From positions 1-63,383 of the forward strand of contig JAPULZ010000159.1 in assembly GCA_027294455.1 (NCBI GenBank): DNA of 63,383 bases, read 5' to 3'. Below, in pieces: positions 8,877 to 16,676 of the stretch. A program made the position numbers and the translations under genes. Position 1 is the stretch's first letter; each line of letters begins with the position of its first letter. The notes beneath the pieces are model-generated. The model had not been told where the DNA came from, made no database searches, and saw only the letters and a program-made list of their open reading frames with translations. Source of the DNA: Gemmatimonadota bacterium. Lineage in GTDB: Bacteria > Gemmatimonadota > Gemmatimonadetes > Gemmatimonadales > GWC2-71-9.

Positions 8877-11054
8877 CTATAGCCGCGCCAACCAGGTGAA
8901 CTTCACCACCGCCGCACGCTGCTCGGGCAGCGCCGTCACCCCGCTCGTCGCCCGTCCGTCCTCCAGCACCACGAACAGATCGCTGCCCGGACGATATTGG
9001 TACTCGAGACGCGCGCTGGTCGTCACGCGCCCGTCCAATTCGTTGTACTGCACCCGGGCCGACGCGGACAGCCGCGTGGAGAAGGCGTACACAGTGCGGA
9101 GCGATACGAGGTTCGTAGTGAACGACCCCTCGGGCAACGCGACATCTCCACGGGTGAATGCTGCGTCGATGAATGCTCGCGCCCCAGCGGCAACACGCGC
9201 TGACAGGATAGCGGTCACGATGCGACCGTCGTACACCTGTTGCCGCATGAGGTGGGCGGTGGCGCTGATCCACCGCGCCGTGCTGGTTGACGCCATCAAC
9301 CCGAGATCCAGCGTCCGATAGTCACCCGGCAACACGGGCACCAAGCCGCCGAGTTGAAAACCCTCATCGAGACGTGTGCGCCCGGTCTTCAGATATGGCG
9401 TGACAGTCTCGCCGGAGTTCCAATTGAGCCCGAGGGCGGGGCCCGTGGTCCAGTCCTGGGGCTCCCCGTCGGTCCGGGTGATGTACTCTCCCACGATCAT
9501 GAGGTTCACCGTTCGCAACCCGAGGGCCGACGGCCGTCCCGTCAGGCGCAACAGGCCGTGATTGCGGCGGATGTCCGTCCGGGTGATGAAGCCCAGATCA
9601 GCCTGGGTGTTGGGGCCGATGTAGAGGTGCTGCCCGGAGAAGCCCACGCGATCCGTCTGATAGTCGACGCCGAGACGGTACGCCGTGGCGTCACCGCCGG
9701 ACGGGTTGGAGGTCCGAGCGGCAAACCCCTGGATGTTCAGCGTCTTCGTGGGCCAGAGCGACCAGTCGAGCCCGCCGGCGACGTTGGTGGCATCGGTACT
9801 CCCCACCCGGGTCACCATGCCGCCCACGTAGCCGGATGCGCCCACGTCTCGCTTGAGACGGGCCACCGTGTGTGCCTGCCGCGGCTGACCGTGGGCCTCG
9901 GCGGTGATCGCGTGCAGCACCCCGAGCGTCTGCCGTCCGAGGCGTCCGGACATGCGCACGCCGCCGAGGAGCGGAACGACCCCCGCATCCGAGACGCCGA
10001 TGCGGCGGGAGAAGAACATGAGGAACGGCGGGGGCTCGCCGTCGCCCCGCACGCCGAACTCAAAGATCCCGCTGTTCTCCAGAAAGAATTCCCGCTTCTC
10101 CGGAAGAAAGAGGTCGAAGCGGGTGAGATTCACCTGCGCGTCGTCCACTTCGACCTGGGCGAAGTCGGCGTTGATGGTGCCGTCGATGACCAGGCCGGGA
10201 TGGACCTCGTACTTGACGTCGAGTCCCACGTCCAACTCCCCGGACCGGCCTGGAGCGCTCGCACCTGCGCCCTGCTCCGTCGCGCGGGTCAGCGCATAGG
10301 GTTTGATATCGATCCCGGCGCCACCCGATGCGGCGCCGGCGACACCATGCAAATCGCCGGCGCGGCTTACGCGGAGAAACCCCTCACCGTCCCGGCCCCA
10401 CGAACGCCACAACACGTGCTCGTTCCGCCGGCGAATCACCCGGTAGACGTTGAACCCCCACGCCCCGTTGCCGCGACCCGCTGCACGCAGCGTGCTGAGG
10501 GGAATGGCAAACTCCGCACTCCAGCCGTCGCCATGTCGCTGCGCGGCCACCGACCAGACCCCGCGCCAGTTGACGTTCACGTCTCGGCCCTCGTCCCCCA
10601 CTTGCGCATCGAACTCCGCACCGTTGGAGTTAGTGGCGAAGACGATGGCATTGCGGTGATCGTGGAAGGCGTCGATGAGGATGGCGACCGCATCGTCCCC
10701 GGCGAACTGCAACCCGTTACCGTCCCATTGCATCACCCGGTCGCGTTGCAAAATACGGCCGATGACTCGATCAGGTTCCCGGTCGAACGCCATGATGCCG
10801 ATGTAGAGCGTCGTGCTGTCGTGGAAGACGCGGATCTCGGTCGCCTCCGTGGCGGGAGCCCCCTCGTCCGGTTCTTGCTGCCGCAGCCCCGTGATCGGTG
10901 CGACCATTTGCCACACGGCTTCGTCGAAAATACCGTCGATGGTCACGCCGACCGGGCCGGTAACCCGCATCGATTGCTGCGCGGTTCCACGCTGCGGCCC
11001 AACGATGACGGCCACCACGACAATCGCCGCAGCGGAGCAACGCGAGCCAATCAT
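8877..11054 (-). CDS. DUF5916 / CBM9-like outer-membrane protein (paralogue B)
   Basis: This 725-aa protein starts with a signal peptide (about 1-27, AAAIVVVAVIVGPQRGTAQQ), then a CBM9-like domain (IDGIFDEAVWQMV) and the DUF5916 region. It carries DFAQVEVDDAQVNLTRFDLF followed by LPEKREFFLENSGIFEFG, nearly matching paralogue A. The C-terminal half is predicted beta-barrel and ends VVKFTWLARL. The ATG at 11054 was chosen because it overlaps the stop of the upstream SRPBCC gene (ATGA) and gives a proper signal peptide. It is the third gene of the arsR-SRPBCC-DUF5916 operon, so the ArsR protein probably controls it. Substrate and role are unknown. Confidence 0.88.
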   Translation of the reverse strand: MIGSRCSAAAIVVVAVIVGPQRGTAQQSMRVTGPVGVTIDGIFDEAVWQMVAPITGLRQQEPDEGAPATEATEIRVFHDSTTLYIGIMAFDREPDRVIGRILQRDRVMQWDGNGLQFAGDDAVAILIDAFHDHRNAIVFATNSNGAEFDAQVGDEGRDVNVNWRGVWSVAAQRHGDGWSAEFAIPLSTLRAAGRGNGAWGFNVYRVIRRRNEHVLWRSWGRDGEGFLRVSRAGDLHGVAGAASGGAGIDIKPYALTRATEQGAGASAPGRSGELDVGLDVKYEVHPGLVIDGTINADFAQVEVDDAQVNLTRFDLFLPEKREFFLENSGIFEFGVRGDGEPPPFLMFFSRRIGVSDAGVVPLLGGVRMSGRLGRQTLGVLHAITAEAHGQPRQAHTVARLKRDVGASGYVGGMVTRVGSTDATNVAGGLDWSLWPTKTLNIQGFAARTSNPSGGDATAYRLGVDYQTDRVGFSGQHLYIGPNTQADLGFITRTDIRRNHGLLRLTGRPSALGLRTVNLMIVGEYITRTDGEPQDWTTGPALGLNWNSGETVTPYLKTGRTRLDEGFQLGGLVPVLPGDYRTLDLGLMASTSTARWISATAHLMRQQVYDGRIVTAILSARVAAGARAFIDAAFTRGDVALPEGSFTTNLVSLRTVYAFSTRLSASARVQYNELDGRVTTSARLEYQYRPGSDLFVVLEDGRATSGVTALPEQRAAVVKFTWLARL

Positions 11055-11866
11055 GACATGCCGGCAAAGAGATCTTTGACCGATTCGCGCCACCGGCCTT
11101 GGAGAGCTTGCACGTCCGCCTCGGGTACGCCGTACGTCGACAGCCAAAGCATCACCCGGCCGCTGTAGAGTTCCGCGCGGAACATGCCGTCGTTCCATCC
11201 TTCGACGCGTCCGGCAAACTGCATCGGTGGATCCCACACCTGCACGACTCCGGAGAGCGGGTCTCCCGAGGCCGTCTCCACCGAGTACGACGAGTCAGCA
11301 TCGAGACCGGTCAGGCCACCCGCACCGAACCAACCACCCGGCTTGGTCAGGTGCGTCCAGGCCGCCTCGTGGCCGCACGTGTACGGCGCAACCGCCCACG
11401 CCACATCACGCCGCTGGCCATGGTGGTTCTCCAGATAGTGGCGCAGCCCTCGGAGCTCGAAATCCCATCCCCGGCCCCACGCGCCAAGGATCTCGTCCCA
11501 CTGGTCACCTTCTCCAAACCCGGAGCTCACGACGCGGAGGACCGTGCCGCCTCCCTTGCCCTGCAAGTAGTAGTCGGTGGCGATACCGGCCCACTCGCCT
11601 TCACTGCCCGCGGTGCGGAGATGCTGTCCCGGCTTCCAGATCTCGATACGCTCGTCTTCGCCGCCCGCGGCTTCACTCTCCCACTGTTTCCAGATGGACC
11701 CGCCCGGCCCCGGTGTGACTCTCGCATTCAGCGGAAACCAGCGCGTCAGCTCTTCGGCGTCGGTCAGGGCTTTCCACACGGCTTCGATGGGTGCGTCGAT
11801 CTCGATTTGTCGTTCGACCGAGCGACCGCGGGTCGTGGCCGGATGGTTGGTGGTTTGCTGGTTCAT
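11051..11866 (-). CDS. SRPBCC (AHSA1-like) domain protein
   Basis: This 271-aa cytosolic protein has the START-like/AHSA1 fold. It opens with RQIEIDAPIEAVWKALTD and ELTRWFPLNARV at about 19-48, followed by a hydrophobic-pocket domain, and repeats part of the pattern in its second half. Proteins of this family bind hydrophobic ligands or act as small-molecule stress proteins, and they are commonly paired with an ArsR regulator as seen here. It overlaps the arsR stop (ATGA at 11863) and the following DUF5916 start by 4 bp each, so translation is probably coupled. The ligand is unknown. Confidence 0.85.
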   Translation of the reverse strand: MNQQTTNHPATTRGRSVERQIEIDAPIEAVWKALTDAEELTRWFPLNARVTPGPGGSIWKQWESEAAGGEDERIEIWKPGQHLRTAGSEGEWAGIATDYYLQGKGGGTVLRVVSSGFGEGDQWDEILGAWGRGWDFELRGLRHYLENHHGQRRDVAWAVAPYTCGHEAAWTHLTKPGGWFGAGGLTGLDADSSYSVETASGDPLSGVVQVWDPPMQFAGRVEGWNDGMFRAELYSGRVMLWLSTYGVPEADVQALQGRWRESVKDLFAGMS

Positions 11867-12489
11867 GAGATCTCCTCGGAGGGCCCGTTCTCGTCCTGGG
11901 TGTTCACGGGAGCCGGATAGGCCCCCACCAACACCCGGAAGGTGCGTCCGTCCGGCGTTTCGTCGTCGTGGTATTTGGCCACGAGGCGAGCCACCTGCTG
12001 CGACAGCTCCTCGGCAAAGGCGCGCTGGGCGTCGGGAGACGAAAAGCGCACATCCGCCTGCATCGTTAGCGTGGGGAGCTTCTTGTCGGTGTGATCGGCT
12101 CGATCGCGCAACGCGGCCACCTCGCGAATCACCTGGGCCGCTACCGCGACCAGATAGGCGCTCGAGGCCTGATCGCGAACCCGGGCCGGGTCGATGGCGA
12201 GCCTGCCGAGGGCGGCCGGGCTGATGAGGTAGGACCGGGCGACGGCCCGCACCAGGCGTTCGGTGCAGTTCCGCTTCTTGCGTTCCCCCACGGCCTCGAC
12301 CAGGCCCTCTCTTTCCAGCTGGCGGAGGTGGTAGTTGATCTGCTGCCGCGGCATGCCGAACCGTCGGGCGAGGCCGGCAGCCGAATCCGGCTCGTCCAGC
12401 TCGCTCAAGATCTTACGCCGTAAGGGGTTGAACACTGAGGCGGCCCCCTCGGCGTCTTCGATCAAATGAAATGGGGTCGTCGAGATCAT
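11863..12489 (-). CDS. ArsR-type winged-helix transcriptional regulator
   Basis: This is a 208-aa regulator. Residues about 15-85 form an ArsR-like winged helix: FNPLRRKILSELDEP, AAGLARRFGMPRQQINYHLR (recognition helix), then EREGLVEAVGERKKRNCTER. The C-terminal 100 residues are helical and probably form the dimerisation or ligand domain. No CxC metal-binding motif is visible, so a metal sensor is unlikely. The start is the ATG at 12489, preceded by AAGGAG. A longer frame reaches 12540 but would swallow the promoter. It heads the operon and likely represses its own promoter through the inverted repeat at 12521-12558. Confidence 0.88.
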   Translation of the reverse strand: MISTTPFHLIEDAEGAASVFNPLRRKILSELDEPDSAAGLARRFGMPRQQINYHLRQLEREGLVEAVGERKKRNCTERLVRAVARSYLISPAALGRLAIDPARVRDQASSAYLVAVAAQVIREVAALRDRADHTDKKLPTLTMQADVRFSSPDAQRAFAEELSQQVARLVAKYHDDETPDGRTFRVLVGAYPAPVNTQDENGPSEEIS

Positions 12490-12511
12490 GGTCGTGGTCT
12501 CCTTGGAAACC

Positions 12512-12540
12512 ACCATACTATGGAAAAATAATTTTGTCAA
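12512..12540 (-). promoter_or_regulatory. Promoter of the arsR operon
   Basis: Read on the minus strand, TTGACA (12540-12535) is followed by a 17-bp spacer and TATGGT (12517-12512). This puts a start site around 12505, 15-20 bp before the arsR ATG. Confidence 0.62.
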
Positions 12541-12558
12541 GACTTATTATTTTTTCCA
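12521..12558. promoter_or_regulatory. AT-rich inverted repeat, probable ArsR operator
   Basis: Arms TGGAAAAATAAT (12521-12532) and ATTATTTTTTCCA (12546-12558) are inverted copies differing by one extra T. They cover the -35 box and most of the spacer of the arsR promoter, where a repressor would block it. The site also lies 14 bp upstream of the divergent MBL gene, so it could control both directions. Confidence 0.6.
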
Positions 12559-12571
12559 TTAAACTAGGCTC

Positions 12572-13402
12572 ATGATCGCCACCCTGTTAGTGCTCGCCGG
12601 CCTGACGTGCTCGGCCGCCCCGACCCGACCCGACACCATCATCGAGGTCCGTTCCTTGGGCGAGGGTGTGTTCCTGCTGTCGGTGCCTGAGCCCATCGAC
12701 CGGATCCGGGTCGGCAACATACTGCTGGTCGCGAGCCAAGACGGCTCCCTGCTGGTCGATACCGGCGTGGAAGGCCTCGGGGAGTTGTTGGTGGAGACGG
12801 TGAGCGGACTCACCCCGGGGCCGGTGCGCTATGTGGTCAACACCCACCCACACCTGGACCACATCGGGGGCAACGAACGATTCGCCCGCGAGGCCGACAT
12901 CGTACGGGGGGATTCGCGTGATCCCGAGTTGGGAATTTCGGTGGGAGAGAGCCGAACCCTGTCCGTGGGCAATCGGTCCGTCGTCGTCTTCAGGCCCCCG
13001 GCCGCCCATTCGACGGCCGACCTCGTGGTTCATGTGCCGGCCGCCGGTGTCATTCACATGGGCGACCTCTTGGTCCAGGGTTATCCGTTCATCGACGCGG
13101 AACGGGGGGGCTCCATCGACGGCCTGATTGCCGCGGTCGGGTGGGCGCTCGGTCGGGCGCGGGACAACACCGTCATTGTGCGGGGGCACGGGGAGCCGGT
13201 GACAAGGGCGGAGCTTCTCGCGTATCAGCGCATGTTGGGCACCGTCCGCAACCAGGTACGCGCCCTGCTCCGGGACGGCCGAACCGAAGACGAGATCGTC
13301 GCAGCCGCCCCCACGGCCGCGTTCGACTCGCAGTGGGGCAGCGGCTTCTTGAGCCCCGCGAGTTGGGTGCGAATGGTGGTCCGCGGCATACGAGGGTTGT
13401 GA
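12572..13402 (+). CDS. Metallo-beta-lactamase-fold hydrolase, secreted
   Basis: This 276-aa protein has a short hydrophobic leader (IATLLVLAGLTCSAAP). The MBL fold ligands are in order: THPHLDHIGG at about 91-100 (HxHxDH), a third His in PPAAHSTADLVVH, the bridging Asp in HMGDLL, and the last His in RGHGEP. It is therefore probably a catalytically complete dizinc hydrolase. The substrate is not clear; it resembles the broad group of periplasmic MBL proteins more than true beta-lactamases. It is divergent from arsR with 82 bp between starts. No good Shine-Dalgarno sequence precedes the ATG. Confidence 0.87.
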   Translation: MIATLLVLAGLTCSAAPTRPDTIIEVRSLGEGVFLLSVPEPIDRIRVGNILLVASQDGSLLVDTGVEGLGELLVETVSGLTPGPVRYVVNTHPHLDHIGGNERFAREADIVRGDSRDPELGISVGESRTLSVGNRSVVVFRPPAAHSTADLVVHVPAAGVIHMGDLLVQGYPFIDAERGGSIDGLIAAVGWALGRARDNTVIVRGHGEPVTRAELLAYQRMLGTVRNQVRALLRDGRTEDEIVAAAPTAAFDSQWGSGFLSPASWVRMVVRGIRGL

Positions 13403-13433
13403 GCTCGTCTATCCGTAGGCCGTGCCCCCAGTG

Positions 13434-16148
13434 CTACTGCTCCGCCCGCAACGCCATGATCGGATCCACCCTCGCCGCCCGGCGCGCCGGTAGGTAACTC
13501 GCAATCCCCCCCGCCAGCACGGACAACCCGAGGATCACGGCGTAGGTCGTGGCGTCGGTCGTGCTCACCTCGTACATCACCGACGAGATGGTGCGGCCGA
13601 ACACCAGCGCTCCGATCAACCCGGTCGCCGTTCCCAACGCGGTCACCATCAGACCGCGCCGCAGCACGAGACCGACGACGGTACGGCGATCCGCTCCGAG
13701 GGCGGTGCGAATGCCGAGTTCGTGCGTGCTCTGGTTCACCGTGTAGGACATCACGCCGTAGATGCCGATGCCGGCGAGCAAGAGCGCGACGCCGGCAAAC
13801 ATCCCCACCAGGATCATCACGAATCGCTCGAGGGCGACCTGGCCGCCCAAGAGCTGGTCCATGGTATCGATGCGATAGGCGGGTTGTGTGCGGTCGATTT
13901 CCAGAATCATCTCGCCCAGCGGCCCGACGAAGGCCGTGGCCTCGGTCGCGGTCCGCACCACCAGCGTCAGGCACCCGCAGATCGTCACCTGGGCAAAGGG
14001 CACGTACATCTCGGGGGCCGGCGTCTCGCGCAACCCTGCGTGGCGCACGTTGCCGACCACGCCGATGACCTCGGCATCCCGCGTGCCGCCCCAGCCATAG
14101 AGCACGCGTTGTCCCACCGGATTCTCATTCGGCCAATATCGCTCGGCCAACGCCTGATTGATCAGGAGCACATGCGGGGCGTCCGCGCGATCCGCGCGGG
14201 TCAGGTCCCGCCCGGCCAGGCGCGAGATGCCCACCGCCGAAAAGTATCCTGGTGTCACGATGCGGAATCCGGCACGTACCGCCTCGTCCTCCGGATCCGT
14301 CTTGCCCGGAATGACGAACTGTCGCGAGAAACTTTGGGCTACGGGGTGCAGCGGCATCGCGTTGGTCGCGCCGACCGCCACGATCCCGTCGTGCTGGGCG
14401 ATGCGGTCCATGACCGCGTCATAGTAGCTCCGCTGTTGCTGCGCGGTCTCGTACTTGTCGTCTTGAAGGTAAATCGTGGCGGACAGCACGTTCTCTTTGG
14501 CGAACCCCGGATCCACATCGTTCAGTTCGATCACCGTCCGCACCAACAGCCCGGCTCCGACCAACAGCATGACCGCCAGGGCGTGCTCGACCACGACGAT
14601 GGCGTTGCGGACGCGGCCGCGCCTAAACCCACCAGTCGACCGCCACCCTTCGTCCTTGATCGCGTCGGCCGGGTGGGAGCGGGAAAACTGAAACGCCGGC
14701 GCCGTTCCGAACACGAAACCCGTCAAGACCGACAGGCCGAGGGCGAAAGCCAAAATCGAGCCGTCGATGCCGATCTGGTCCATCCGAGGCAGCCCTGACG
14801 GGGCGAGCGCGAGGATGGGATCGAGGCTCACGACGGCCAAGACGATCCCGATACCACCTCCCAACCCGGCGAGTACCAGGCTCTCCGTGAGCATCTGTCG
14901 CACGAGCCGTCCGCGCCCCGCACCGAGGGCGATCCGCACGGCGATGTCGTGCTTCCGTGCCGTCGTACGTGCCAGCACGAGGCTCGCCACGTTGGCGCAG
15001 ACAATCAGCAACACCAAGCCCACGGCGGACTGCAACAACACCAAGAGTCGCCGAGAATCCCCCACCACCAGATCCAGCATGTTCTCCGCCCGCACGGTCC
15101 ATCCCACATGACTCTCGGGGTACACTGCCGCCAGGCGAGCGGAGATGACCGACAGCTCCTCCTCCCCCGCCGCCAGCGACACGTCGGCCCTCATCCGGCC
15201 GACGATCGGGTACATTCGCGTCGCCTTGGAGAACAGGTAGGACTCGGCCAGGGGCACCCACATCTCCCGCCCACCGTCGGGAAACATGAAGCCGCTCGGC
15301 ATCACGCCCACGAGGGAGAACGGCTCGCCGTCGAGGACGATCGTCGACCCCACTGCGGCGGTGTCCCCACCGAACTGTCGCTGCCAGAACCCCTCGCTGA
15401 TCACGGCCACCCGATGGCGTCCTTCCACTTCCTCGTCGGGCCGAAACGTCCGCCCCAAGAGCGGCTGTGCCCCCAGCACGTCGAACAGGTTGGCGCTCAC
15501 GAGCATGGTGCGCACGTCGAGGGTGGACTCACTCGTGCGAAGAGTCAGTCCCCAATGGACCGAGGCGGAAAAACCGGTGAACAGTTCGCTCTCCTCGCGC
15601 CACGCCTCGAGGTCGTGATACGTCATCAAATCATCTTCGATGTCGCGATTCCTGTTCTCGCTCCACATGAGGACCACGCGATCGGGATCGTCAAACGGCA
15701 GCGGCTCCAGCAGCACGCCGCTCACGACGCTGAAGATCGCCGTGTTGGCGCCAATGCCCAGCGCGATCGTCATGACGGCGACCAGCGTGAATCCTGGATT
15801 GCGCCGCAACGAACGCACGGCGTGCCGCAAGTCGTGGGCGAACGATTCCACGTACCGCTCCCTCTTCTCGGGCCGGCCGGCCCGGTTCGAGGATCCCGCA
15901 GGCCGCACGCGAAACGCCGACCAGCGACGTCTCGTAGCGGTTACCGCAAGATCGCGTGTGAGATCGAACCAAAAGCGCACGGCGCCGACGAGGGGAGTCG
16001 CATACCGCGTCTCGCGTCGCTGGTCGCGAAACGCGGAGATGAGTTCGGCACCGTATCGGCTGCGAAACCGACGTGGGTACGCGAGCAAGAGAAGGCGATA
16101 TGCTCCCTGCTCGAGCCGCCGCATGAATGCATCACGGGTCGCCGTCAT
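13434..16148 (-). CDS. ADOP family ABC permease (FtsX/MacB-like), module 3
   Basis: This 904-aa inner-membrane permease has an ADOP prefix at about 15-60 (YRLLLLAYPRRFRSRYG). The first core domain starts with ESFAHDLRHAVRSLRRNPGF and the [16 protein letters not shown] helix near 120-145. The two MacB/FtsX halves are present in full, and it ends with ARRAARVDPIMALRAEQ. It overlaps the PadR stop by 4 bp (ATGA at 16145). As with the other copies there is no ATPase gene nearby. Its 3' end is 31 bp from the convergent MBL gene. Confidence 0.9.
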   Translation of the reverse strand: MTATRDAFMRRLEQGAYRLLLLAYPRRFRSRYGAELISAFRDQRRETRYATPLVGAVRFWFDLTRDLAVTATRRRWSAFRVRPAGSSNRAGRPEKRERYVESFAHDLRHAVRSLRRNPGFTLVAVMTIALGIGANTAIFSVVSGVLLEPLPFDDPDRVVLMWSENRNRDIEDDLMTYHDLEAWREESELFTGFSASVHWGLTLRTSESTLDVRTMLVSANLFDVLGAQPLLGRTFRPDEEVEGRHRVAVISEGFWQRQFGGDTAAVGSTIVLDGEPFSLVGVMPSGFMFPDGGREMWVPLAESYLFSKATRMYPIVGRMRADVSLAAGEEELSVISARLAAVYPESHVGWTVRAENMLDLVVGDSRRLLVLLQSAVGLVLLIVCANVASLVLARTTARKHDIAVRIALGAGRGRLVRQMLTESLVLAGLGGGIGIVLAVVSLDPILALAPSGLPRMDQIGIDGSILAFALGLSVLTGFVFGTAPAFQFSRSHPADAIKDEGWRSTGGFRRGRVRNAIVVVEHALAVMLLVGAGLLVRTVIELNDVDPGFAKENVLSATIYLQDDKYETAQQQRSYYDAVMDRIAQHDGIVAVGATNAMPLHPVAQSFSRQFVIPGKTDPEDEAVRAGFRIVTPGYFSAVGISRLAGRDLTRADRADAPHVLLINQALAERYWPNENPVGQRVLYGWGGTRDAEVIGVVGNVRHAGLRETPAPEMYVPFAQVTICGCLTLVVRTATEATAFVGPLGEMILEIDRTQPAYRIDTMDQLLGGQVALERFVMILVGMFAGVALLLAGIGIYGVMSYTVNQSTHELGIRTALGADRRTVVGLVLRRGLMVTALGTATGLIGALVFGRTISSVMYEVSTTDATTYAVILGLSVLAGGIASYLPARRAARVDPIMALRAEQ

Positions 16149-16510
16149 GCGCGCCCCAAATCCCGCAGGACGGGCTTGGTCTTGGCATAGTCCAGCACGT
16201 TGGCGAGGCGGGTGATTTCGGCACGCAACACGGCCTCGCCGTGGGGCGTGAGGCGGTAGTAGCGCCGCTGCGCCTTGTCGGCCGCGGGATCGGGGCGCCG
16301 ATCCGATTCCTCGATGAGGTTGCTCCCCTCCATGCGCTGGATGGACTCGTAGAGGGTGCCCGGACCCATCCGCACCGCCCCCGCGGTGCGCTCCTCGACC
16401 TCCTGCTTTATGGCATAGCCGTGCCGGTCGCCGTCGGCGAGGGCGAGGAGGATGTGGAAGACGGCGGGCCTCAGGGGGCGGTGGGTTTCAGGCGTATGGG
16501 CAGCGGTCAT
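16145..16510 (-). CDS. PadR family transcriptional regulator (module 3)
   Basis: This 121-aa winged-helix regulator contains RPAVFHILLALADGDRHGYA, the recognition helix MGPGTLYESIQRME, and a wing with KAQRRYYRLTPHGEAVLRAE. The ATG at 16510 has GGAGG 8 bp upstream. The frame is open further upstream, but that would include the promoter and dyad. It overlaps the downstream permease gene by 4 bp. The 30-bp dyad across the transcription start strongly suggests autorepression. Confidence 0.9.
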   Translation of the reverse strand: MTAAHTPETHRPLRPAVFHILLALADGDRHGYAIKQEVEERTAGAVRMGPGTLYESIQRMEGSNLIEESDRRPDPAADKAQRRYYRLTPHGEAVLRAEITRLANVLDYAKTKPVLRDLGRA

Positions 16511-16529
16511 GGTCCTGGCCTCCAAAACG

Positions 16530-16559
16530 TATCGTAACACGACATGTCGGATTACGATA
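16530..16559. promoter_or_regulatory. 30-bp dyad, probable PadR operator of module 3
   Basis: The outer arms TATCGTAA and TTACGATA are perfect inverted copies, and the centre CGACATGTCG is itself a perfect palindrome. Only the bases joining arm and centre break the symmetry. It runs from the -10 box into the 5' leader of the PadR gene. The outer TATCG...CGATA matches the palindrome at 13-44. Confidence 0.7.
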
Positions 16560-16587
16560 TGATATTCCAGCCGGGGGGCGGTGTCAA
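16559..16587 (-). promoter_or_regulatory. Promoter of PadR-ADOP module 3
   Basis: On the minus strand, TTGACA (16587-16582) is followed by a 17-bp spacer and TATCAT (16564-16559). The predicted start site, near 16552, falls inside the 30-bp dyad. Confidence 0.65.
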
Positions 16588-16640
16588 GCGGGGCAAGGGG
16601 AAGGGCCGGCGGGCGGCGGACGGGCGGAGAGTATGCGGAT

Positions 16641-16668
16641 TGCAGAATGCAGAATGCAGAATGCAGAT
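16641..16668. repeat. Tandem 7-bp repeat, four units
   Basis: TGCAGAA is repeated three times without interruption, followed by TGCAGAT. It lies just before the start of the diaminopropionate ammonia-lyase gene. Two other intergenic spots (38741 and 41369) show degenerate 7-bp periodicity with other unit sequences. Confidence 0.85.
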
Positions 16669-16676
16669 TGAACTGC

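Noticed and set aside
9354-11168. Plus-strand open frame of about 600 codons opposite the second DUF5916 gene
   Set aside because: No recognisable motif, and the minus-strand frame has a signal peptide and DUF5916 signatures.
16641-16668. Short repeats as a possible CRISPR array
   Set aside because: The units are 7 bp with no spacers, and no cas genes are present.
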